From an uncultured Oscillospiraceae bacterium (GTDB taxonomy: Bacteria; Bacillota; Clostridia; Oscillospirales; Ruminococcaceae), in the NCBI GenBank assembly GCA_934464775.1, contig CAKSKG010000026.1, positions 1 through 31,100 on the forward strand: a stretch of 31,100 nucleotides of DNA. Reading direction: 5' to 3'. Position 1 is the stretch's first letter, and the number at the start of each line of letters is the position of its first letter. A program made the translations under genes and the position numbers. This document shows positions 25,459 through 31,100 of the stretch, piece after piece. The notes under the pieces were generated by a model. The model searched no databases and had not been told where the DNA came from. It was given only the letters and a program-made list of their open reading frames with translations.

Positions 25459-25492
25459 CAGGCAGAGGGCAGTTTTATTGTTCCTCTGCCTG
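25459..25492 (+). terminator. Terminator- or attenuator-like hairpin between proS and the GNAT gene
   Basis: CAGGCAGAGG pairs with CCTCTGCCTG in a perfect 10-bp stem around a 14-base loop. The following ATTTGTATGG is only weakly T-rich, so it may only partly end the proS transcript. The ribosome site of the next gene begins about 8 bases later. Confidence 0.55.
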
Positions 25493-25509
25493 ATTTGTAT
25501 GGAGGTATT

Positions 25510-25989
25510 ATGAGCATTGAGATAAGGCGTGCCGAGGAAAAGGACATCGGCAGAGTAAGCGAGCTGCTCTCGGAGGTTCTGGAGATACACGCTTCTATCC
25601 GTCCCGACATTTTCATTTCGGGGACTACAAAATATACTGCGGAGGAGCTTAAAGGCATATTCGCAAATGATGAAACTCTCGTTTTTGTGGCTGCCGATGA
25701 AAACGGCAGAGTTGTGGGCTATACATTCTGCGTTATGAAGCGTCAGCCGTTCAGCACGAACATGAAGGATTTCAGGACGCTGTTCATCGACGATCTCTGC
25801 ATCGACGAATGCTGCCGAGGACAGCACGTCGGCAGAAAGCTTTTTGACTATGTTATGGCTTATGCAAAATCGCAGGGCTGCTATGATGTTACCCTCAACG
25901 TATGGGAGGGCAATGACAGCGCAAGAGGCTTTTATGAGAAAATGGGAATGTTCGTCAAGGAGACCCAGATGGAGATACTTGTCAAGTGA
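25510..25989 (+). CDS. GNAT family N-acetyltransferase
   Basis: A 159-residue acetyl-CoA-dependent acetyltransferase of unknown substrate. Motif A is 'DDLCIDECCRGQHVGRKLFDYVMAYAK', with CRGQHVG in the acetyl-CoA loop. Motif B, 'DVTLNVWEGNDSARGFYEKMGM', with the typical N-x-x-A/ARGFYEKMGM ending, is very clear. The ATG at 25510 follows GGAGG at good distance; the longer frame from 25453 runs through the upstream hairpin and is unlikely. It is not similar to the other GNAT protein in the window beyond the fold motifs. Confidence 0.9.
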   Translation: MSIEIRRAEEKDIGRVSELLSEVLEIHASIRPDIFISGTTKYTAEELKGIFANDETLVFVAADENGRVVGYTFCVMKRQPFSTNMKDFRTLFIDDLCIDECCRGQHVGRKLFDYVMAYAKSQGCYDVTLNVWEGNDSARGFYEKMGMFVKETQMEILVK

Positions 25990-26083
25990 TTTTCCAAGCC
26001 TGCGGCAAGTTGTCATAATACACCGAAGAAGCCTGTATGCTGCGGATTTTTGCGGCATTATATACAAAGTGAAAAATTTCTAC

Positions 26084-26112
26084 TGGACAAATCGCGTGTT
26101 TCATGATATAAT
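26084..26112 (+). promoter_or_regulatory. Sigma-A promoter for the lipoprotein gene
   Basis: TGGACA (26084-26089), 17-base spacer, TATAAT (26107-26112). The start of transcription would be near 26119, just over 30 bases before the ATG at 26152. Confidence 0.75.
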
Positions 26113-26151
26113 AAAATGTATTTAATTAAGATATTATGGAGGCTGACACAA

Positions 26152-27480
26152 ATGTCAAATATATCAAAAGCAAAAAAGATCACGGCATTTGTTATCTCCG
26201 CAGCACTGGCGCTTTCTATGACCGCCTGCGGCGAAGATACCATTAACTGCGGTGTTTCCAACGGCAGCGATGTTCCTTCGGGATTATATATTTATTATCT
26301 CCTCAGCGCATACTATGAGGCGCAGTCCTATATGACCGAAAACGACACAGATGTTTTCGCTATCACTATCGAGGACAAGAATGCGGCTGCATGGATGCAG
26401 GACACTGCCGTTGAGGATCTCAAGGAATATCTTGCTGTTGAGGCAAAGTTTGATGAATACGGACTTACACTTTCCGATGATGATATCTCCGCTGCAAAGA
26501 TCACGGTTGATAATATGTGGGAATATTACGGCGAGGTATACGAGGGCTACGGAATCAGCGAAAGTTCCTTCCTCAAGGCTTATCAGAACAACACAAAGAG
26601 AGATATGCTCTTTGATGCTATCTACGGTGAGAACGGCGACCGTGAAGTTCCCGACGAGGATATCCGTGCTTATCTCCGTGACAATTATGCGCTTATCAAC
26701 TATATCCAGATGAATCTTGTTGACGGCGAGGGCAATCTGCTTAAATCCGACGGCAAGGCAGAGCGCATGGAAATGGCTAAGGATTATGTTGAACGTGCAA
26801 AGAACGGCGAGGACTTTGACGAGCTGAACAAGGAATATACCGATTATTTTGATGAGCTTAAAGCCGAAGCAGAGGCTGCCGCAGAAGCTGCTGCCGCCGA
26901 GATAGCGGAAGATGATGCCGAGGAAACAACCGCAGCAAGCGTTGAAGCTTCCGATGCGGAGGAAGAGGCTCCCGCAGAAACCGAAGCAGAGGTCACAGAG
27001 GAAACCACAGCTGAAACAGAAGCCGAGACTGAGGCTGTTACAGAGGCTGAAACCGAGGAAGCTTCCGAGGAAACAACAGCTGCCGTATGGGCTGATGATA
27101 TCGAATCCGAAACAGAAGCAGCCGAGACGGAAACTTCCGAAGAAGAGGAAACAGAGACAACTGCCGCTGATGTAAGCAATAAAAAGGTAGTCAAGAAGGA
27201 TTCCGAGACTCCCGATAAGACAGTTGTTGAGAAAGCTTTTGAGATGTCCGCAGGCGATATCACTATCGTTGAGGAGGACGAGTTCTATTACGTTCTCACA
27301 CGTCTTGATATCTTTGAGACAGATGATTATTATGAGAGCGCAAAGGACAGCCTGCTTTATGAGATGAGAGATGATGATTTCGAGTCCCTCAGACAGGAAT
27401 GGGCTGAAAGCGTTGATTTCACTATCAATTCAAAGGCTGTTGAGAGATACACACCTCAGAAGTTTGCCGAAACAAAGTAA
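26152..27480 (+). CDS. Lipoprotein with an apparent SurA/PrsA-like foldase domain split by an acidic low-complexity insertion
   Basis: A 442-residue protein anchored outside the membrane. The ATG at 26152 follows GGAGG. A lipoprotein signal peptide ends at MTAC with Cys26 as the acylated residue. Residues 45-180 are helical and resemble the SurA_N/trigger-factor-like chaperone part. Residues 180-235 ('NYIQMNLVDGEGNLL... AKNGEDFDELNKEYTD') resemble the first half of a parvulin peptidyl-prolyl isomerase domain. Residues 355-388 ('VVEKAFEMSAGDITIVEEDEFYYVLTRLD') resemble its second half. Between them lie about 105 residues of Glu/Ala/Thr repeats (TEAETEAVTEAETEE and similar). Probable role: folding of exported proteins; isomerase activity is doubtful. 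Flanked by its own promoter and terminator. Confidence 0.75.
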   Translation: MSNISKAKKITAFVISAALALSMTACGEDTINCGVSNGSDVPSGLYIYYLLSAYYEAQSYMTENDTDVFAITIEDKNAAAWMQDTAVEDLKEYLAVEAKFDEYGLTLSDDDISAAKITVDNMWEYYGEVYEGYGISESSFLKAYQNNTKRDMLFDAIYGENGDREVPDEDIRAYLRDNYALINYIQMNLVDGEGNLLKSDGKAERMEMAKDYVERAKNGEDFDELNKEYTDYFDELKAEAEAAAEAAAAEIAEDDAEETTAASVEASDAEEEAPAETEAEVTEETTAETEAETEAVTEAETEEASEETTAAVWADDIESETEAAETETSEEEETETTAADVSNKKVVKKDSETPDKTVVEKAFEMSAGDITIVEEDEFYYVLTRLDIFETDDYYESAKDSLLYEMRDDDFESLRQEWAESVDFTINSKAVERYTPQKFAETK

Positions 27481-27499
27481 TAGATCAAGCTGAAATTAA

Positions 27500-27528
27500 A
27501 AAGGTCACTGTATTTTACAGTGACCTTT
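27500..27528 (+). terminator. Intrinsic terminator after the lipoprotein gene
   Basis: AAAGGTCACTGTA and TACAGTGACCTTT form a perfect 13-bp stem with a 3-base loop, followed by ACTTTT and preceded by A-rich sequence. Together with the next hairpin it separates two convergent genes. Confidence 0.88.
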
Positions 27529-27572
27529 ACTTTTATGCAAATATGTTGTCAGTCAATTTATAAGCACAAAGA

Positions 27573-27606
27573 AAAGGTCATTTTCGTCTGCCCGAAAATG
27601 ACCTTT
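27573..27606 (-). terminator. Intrinsic terminator after the beta-propeller gene
   Basis: AAAGGTCATTTTCG and CGAAAATGACCTTT form a perfect 14-bp stem with a 6-base loop. On the - strand it is followed by TCTTTGTG. It shares the AAAGGTCA/TGACCTTT base with the neighbouring terminator at 27500-27528. Confidence 0.82.
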
Positions 27607-27615
27607 AAGTTTTTC

Positions 27616-29565
27616 TTATTTGATCTTGAAGATCTTCTTTATGGACATATCGGAAATGTCCGTGAGTACGATGCGCTCGTCGGAGATTATGTATAATGTT
27701 CCGCCGCTTATTACCGCACGTCGGAAGCTGTCCGATTCCGCTGTGCCGTTGTACTTTATCTTTCCCACAGGAACGAAGCCGCTTTCATCGCTGTATGAGA
27801 AAACGTAATAGTAGCAGGCTGTTGTGCCGTTGTCGGTGACCGAAACGGGAACGCCGATAAGTCCGTTTTCGCTGTCGATAAGAAGCGAACGTCTGCTGTC
27901 CAGAACGGGGGAGTAAAGCTTTTCGGCATTTGGTTCAAGGGCAAATTCGGCTGCATCAAGCTTGATGCATTTGTCCGAATCGAACATTGTCAGCACGAAA
28001 GAAATTATCTTTCCGGTGCCGTCACGCTCTGTTCCGAAGCCTGCCATTCTGCCCTCCGAATACTCGTAAAGGGAATCAACGCCCGAACTGAGCATATCCT
28101 TTGCGGTAACGGGAGGATCGGACGAAAGGTCAAGGATAAGTGCGGGAGCCGCACTGTTCTCAACATAAAGGCTTGCGTATCTGTCCGAGAAAGATACCGA
28201 CGTTACATTTTCGCCCGAAAGGAGCTGACCTGCGCTGTTCACGGCTTTCATCTCACTGTCAAGAACGAATATGTTGATGCAGCTTTCGCCGTCCGAGGCT
28301 GTTCCTCTTGTGGCGATGCGGAGCATACCGTTGTATTCGTTCATGGGGAGCTTTCCGCTGAGTGCGCCGTCAACAGAACCGCTGGCGATATATTCTATCG
28401 AATTGCCTATGCGGAAGCTTGTGACGATGGTGTAGGGTCTGCCCGAATCGGTCTTGCCCACGCCTGCGATGTAAAGGATATCGTTCGGACAGCAAACCTT
28501 TTTGCTGCTGCCGAGAAGCGCCTTTACCGAAGCGGAGCGTGTTTCTACATTGACTGCCGATACAACGGTGTAGTCCGTTGAGTTGGCATTTGCGGGAACG
28601 GTTATGTCCGAAGCCGCAACATGAAATTTTTCGCCGTCGGTCTCATAGCAGGGAACGTATTCGTCCAGATCGCTTTCGGTGCCCGAAAGCTGACCGCTGC
28701 TGCTGAAATTTGTTACTATGCAGAGATTGCCGTCGGAGATACGCGACGAAACATATCCGCCGCTCTGCCTGTATGAACCGAGGTGCTCTGCCGAACCGTC
28801 CGAAACGCCGTAGATATCTGCGGTAACGCTCAATGAATATGAAGCGCTGTCCGAAGCGGCTGCTGTCTGTGACGCGGAGTCGGAGAAAGATGTATCGCCC
28901 TGTGGTGTGAATGCATCATCAGCTGGAACCGACGATGTGTTTATCGAATAGGACGTATCGACCGAAGCTTCCTGCCGATCTTCCGAAATAAGTACAAGCT
29001 TGTCGTTCGTCATGTACATTTCGATCGGCTGTTTATCGCCGATATCTGCGCAGAATTCAGCGCCGCTGTCTGTTATGGAATATATTCTTCCGCCACTGAC
29101 AAAATAAACTGTTCCGTCCTCGGACTTCACCGTGTCTGCCTGTGAAGCCGATGCAAGTGACTGACTGTCCGCCGAACCGACGCTGTATTTATCTGTGCTG
29201 TCGGTTTCTGCCTCGGCGGTCTTGTCCGCACTGTTATATATCTGCGTATAGATGCTGTAAAGATCGTCATATGAGCTGGGCTGTCTGACATCGCCGTATT
29301 CTATCTCGCTGTCAAGCTCGGCAGGGACATTTATCATATCCGTATACACGAGGAAGCCTGCTCCGAGAGCCGCACACGCCGCCACCGCTGCCAGCGAACG
29401 CATTAAAACGGTACGCTTCGATGATGGGCGCTTGCTGCTCATAACGATCTGTTCCGAGCGCTGGGGTGCTGCCGATTTAAGCATCTGAGCGATATTTTCG
29501 GGCAGAAGCTCATCGGGCACGTTTATATTATCTATTTCTTTTTTCAGTTTCTTATCGAAATCCAT
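27616..29565 (-). CDS. Membrane-anchored beta-propeller protein, probable anti-sigma factor
   Basis: A 649-residue protein. The ATG at 29565 follows AGGAGGT; the longer frame overlaps the sigma gene and is not used. Residues 1-50 are cytoplasmic and charged, with 'MDFDKKLKKEIDNINVPDELLPENIAQML', a pattern common in anti-sigma N-termini of this group. One membrane helix spans about 52-74. Outside, a Ser/Asp/Ala-rich linker leads to a large domain resembling the secreted beta-propeller family (PF09826-type): 'DGTVYFVSGGRIYSIT', 'ADIYGVSDGSAEHLGSYRQSGGYVSSRISDGNLCIVTNFS', 'VSAVNVETRSASVKALLGSS'. It starts 17 bases after the ECF sigma gene. The likely role is holding that sigma factor at the membrane until an external signal arrives; inferred from architecture and position. 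Confidence 0.8.
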   Translation of the reverse strand: MDFDKKLKKEIDNINVPDELLPENIAQMLKSAAPQRSEQIVMSSKRPSSKRTVLMRSLAAVAACAALGAGFLVYTDMINVPAELDSEIEYGDVRQPSSYDDLYSIYTQIYNSADKTAEAETDSTDKYSVGSADSQSLASASQADTVKSEDGTVYFVSGGRIYSITDSGAEFCADIGDKQPIEMYMTNDKLVLISEDRQEASVDTSYSINTSSVPADDAFTPQGDTSFSDSASQTAAASDSASYSLSVTADIYGVSDGSAEHLGSYRQSGGYVSSRISDGNLCIVTNFSSSGQLSGTESDLDEYVPCYETDGEKFHVAASDITVPANANSTDYTVVSAVNVETRSASVKALLGSSKKVCCPNDILYIAGVGKTDSGRPYTIVTSFRIGNSIEYIASGSVDGALSGKLPMNEYNGMLRIATRGTASDGESCINIFVLDSEMKAVNSAGQLLSGENVTSVSFSDRYASLYVENSAAPALILDLSSDPPVTAKDMLSSGVDSLYEYSEGRMAGFGTERDGTGKIISFVLTMFDSDKCIKLDAAEFALEPNAEKLYSPVLDSRRSLLIDSENGLIGVPVSVTDNGTTACYYYVFSYSDESGFVPVGKIKYNGTAESDSFRRAVISGGTLYIISDERIVLTDISDMSIKKIFKIK

Positions 29566-29582
29566 TATCTCCGACCTCCTTT

Positions 29583-30116
29583 CTATAATTTTTCCGTCAG
29601 AAGACGTTTCAGTTTTTCTTTGGCTCTTGCCGCCTTTGAGCGGACGGTATTTGCGTTGCCTCCGCACATATCGGCGATCTCTTCGCTCTTATATCCCGAA
29701 ACGACATTCAGCGACAGCATAAGCCTGTCTTCCTCACTGAGCTGCCTGAACCCGTCCATGACCTCAAGTTTATCAAAATCAATCTCACTGCTCGGCTCAT
29801 TTTCCGTTCCGCCGAGTTCATCAGGCTCCTGCACGAATTCCCTTTTATCTATATATTCCTTCTGTTTATTTTTTATTTTTACAGTAAGGATACGGGTGAT
29901 CCAAGCTTTAAAAGCCTTTTCATTACGCAGGTTATGGATCGAGGTATAGGCTTCCAGCACTGTGTCACTAACCACATCGGAAGCGTCATGCTCATTATTC
30001 AGGTTAAGAAGAGCGATACGGTAAAGATCCTTATAAACAAGGGAATAAAGTTCGGCAAAAGCGTCGGCATCACCTTTCTGCGCTTTTTTCACGCAGGAAG
30101 AAAAGTCTATGCTCAT
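29583..30116 (-). CDS. RNA polymerase sigma factor, ECF family
   Basis: A 177-residue sigma-70 family protein with only the two ECF regions. Region 2 (about 8-75) shows 'GDADAFAELYSLVYKDLYRIALLNLNNEHDASDVVSDTVLEAYTSIHNLRNEKAFKAWITRI'. An acidic linker (about 90-115) follows, then region 4 (about 120-175): 'LSEEDRLMLSLNVVSGYKSEEIADMCGGNANTVRSKAARAKEKLKRLL', the helix-turn-helix that reads the -35 box. The ATG at 30116 has GAGGTG about 11 bases upstream; an upstream extension is less likely. The beta-propeller gene follows at once, so the pair is probably a sigma/anti-sigma unit. The regulon is unknown. Confidence 0.93.
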   Translation of the reverse strand: MSIDFSSCVKKAQKGDADAFAELYSLVYKDLYRIALLNLNNEHDASDVVSDTVLEAYTSIHNLRNEKAFKAWITRILTVKIKNKQKEYIDKREFVQEPDELGGTENEPSSEIDFDKLEVMDGFRQLSEEDRLMLSLNVVSGYKSEEIADMCGGNANTVRSKAARAKEKLKRLLTEKL

Positions 30117-30404
30117 AATGTATCGTATCACCTCGTATCCGCTGTTTTGCAGATGCGGATCAGGGAATATACCGTGTCTCTTCCTCTTCAAGACCTGTCA
30201 TATAATAAGTGGCTGAAAAATTCAATTTTGTTGCATTGATTTTTCTGATTTGTATACATTCACAAAAATTGTTTTGATATTTATGGATAATACACAAATT
30301 ACTTACTTAACATATTAAGGCACATATTCCTGATTGCAAATGCTTAATGATTTTATACTTACTGTAATAATAACTGCGATATTAAAAAAAGAAAACTAAA
30401 ATTT

Positions 30405-30433
30405 ATTATACCATATTTAAAGCAAAAAGCCAA
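30405..30433 (-). promoter_or_regulatory. Sigma-A type promoter upstream of the ECF sigma operon
   Basis: On the - strand TTGGCT (30433-30428), 17-base spacer, TATAAT (30410-30405), with an extended TG (TGGTATAAT). It would give a leader of about 280 AT-rich bases before the sigma gene. A TGCAACAAAA at 30236-30227 resembles an ECF -35 box, but I see no convincing matching -10, so autoregulation is not shown. The remaining AT-rich sequence between 30192 and 30510 holds nothing else I can name. Confidence 0.5.
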
Positions 30434-30510
30434 TAGTCGGGGAGGAAATTTTGTGTAAATTTTGATAGCTGTATGGGTGGGAAGATTGATTTTTCTTTAT
30501 TTGGATTTGT

Positions 30511-31100
30511 TATTGAAAAGCTTAAATTTACTTTTTTGAGTTTGCTGTTACTCTCTGCCTTCAGTTTGTTTTAGTTACTTAAAAGTTTAGTTTTATTTTA
30601 ATATCGGCTGTTTTAACTACCTTCAAGAGTTTAGGCTCGTTAAAAGCTTACTTTTATTTTAGAAATGTGTATCATATGAGCTTCAAGATTTGCAAAGGGA
30701 ACACCAAAGGGCGAAGGAGATGGGGGCGTGGCGCAGTACCTGCGCCTAATAAAATTCGACACAAAAATCGAGGCGCCCCCCTCTCCTTACCCTTAGGTTT
30801 TCCCTCTGCACTCTCTTTCCTTACCCATCCTCACTCCCGCCTCGATTTTTGCAAATCCAGTCATTGCTCATTCTTTAGATTTATTATAGTAACGGTTCAT
30901 GCAACGCTTGTAGTTTACTCTGTTTTATGGTGCGCTCAACCGACGTAAAAGCTGATATATTCAACCTTAGATGTTGAAACTATCAGCTTTTCTTTTTGTC
31001 ACTTCAATTTATACGTCGGGTCGCTTAGTTTAAATAGTGACAGTTACGTAAATCTATAATCACTAAGCGACCCGTCGGAAAACGTTAAGATAAAAAGTTA
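30511..31100. repeat. Palindromic repeat element, copy 2 (truncated by window end)
   Basis: Same orientation and same layout as 2676-3249: T-rich units starting at 30511, 30576 and 30637, the G-rich hairpin, the CTCTGCACTCTCTTTCCTTA block, the terminator-like hairpin at 30947-30991 and the perfect central 12-bp stem (31018-31029 with 31062-31073). The last ~150 bases before the window end are almost identical to copy 1. An 18-base insertion near 30738 carries a small palindrome (GGCGCAG-TAC-CTGCGCC). The sequence stops just past the centre, so a right arm is expected beyond the window. Confidence 0.88.

Noticed and set aside
26844..27263. Ser/Val/Ala-rich - strand frame of 139 codons
   Set aside because: It is the complement of the Glu/Ala/Thr repeat region of the lipoprotein gene, which automatically gives an open Ser/Val-rich frame.
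1..31100. Defence system, prophage or transposon cargo
   Set aside because: No nuclease/methylase pairs, toxin-antitoxin pair, integrase, phage structural gene or transposase could be recognised; almost every gene is core housekeeping.

Overview
The window looks like a chromosomal segment of a low-to-mid-GC Gram-positive anaerobe of the Clostridia, most likely a Ruminococcus or near relative (Oscillospiraceae). This rests on the gene order, strong Shine-Dalgarno sites, sigma-A type promoters, a T-box leader on pheST, and the protein styles. Most of it is core-genome housekeeping on the + strand. The genus is inferred; no database was consulted.

Layout. 1-2650: two tandem paralogous proteins of unknown function (the first cut by the window edge; the second, whose N-terminus is visible, has a signal peptide), then a choloylglycine (bile salt) hydrolase family enzyme. 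2676-3712: no gene, but a giant (~1.04 kb) imperfect palindromic repeat element. 3779-7588: a promoter, a phenylalanine T-box leader, pheS-pheT and a bidirectional terminator shared with a convergent GNAT acetyltransferase (7596-8048, -), which has its own near-consensus promoter. 8203-8365: a second, smaller palindromic element. 8394-10472: a degenerate fusion of sugar-nucleotidyltransferase, left-handed beta helix and phosphohexomutase. 10473-11201: no gene; a consensus promoter and what looks like a very long leader. 11202-17425: rnjA-gdpP-rplI-dnaB (RNA decay, c-di-AMP turnover, ribosome, replication). 17455-21430: tilS-hpt-ftsH, the classical Firmicute cluster, closed by a terminator. 21499-23541: recG. 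23614-25429: a small membrane protein and an archaeal/eukaryotic-type proS. 25510-27480: a GNAT acetyltransferase and a lipoprotein resembling PrsA/SurA foldases. 27616-30116 (-): an ECF sigma factor and a membrane-anchored beta-propeller protein that is probably its anti-sigma partner. 30511-31100: a second copy of the 1-kb element, running off the window at the palindrome centre.

How the genes relate. pheST should respond to uncharged tRNA-Phe through its T-box. gdpP-rplI-dnaB and tilS-hpt-ftsH are conserved neighbourhoods known from Bacillus and relatives. The sigma/beta-propeller pair is a likely envelope-sensing unit, and the foldase-like lipoprotein next to it would act in the same compartment.

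Most unusual items: (1) the 1-kb palindromic element, present in same-orientation copies at both ends, whose internal hairpins are kept while stem sequence changes; (2) an RNase J with a ~190-residue Asn/Tyr/Arg/Gln-rich disordered N-terminal extension, behind a leader of about 600 nt driven by an exact-consensus promoter; (3) a parvulin-like domain apparently split by a ~100-residue Glu/Ala/Thr-rich insertion; (4) a nucleotidyltransferase/phosphomutase fusion that has lost its recognisable catalytic motifs.
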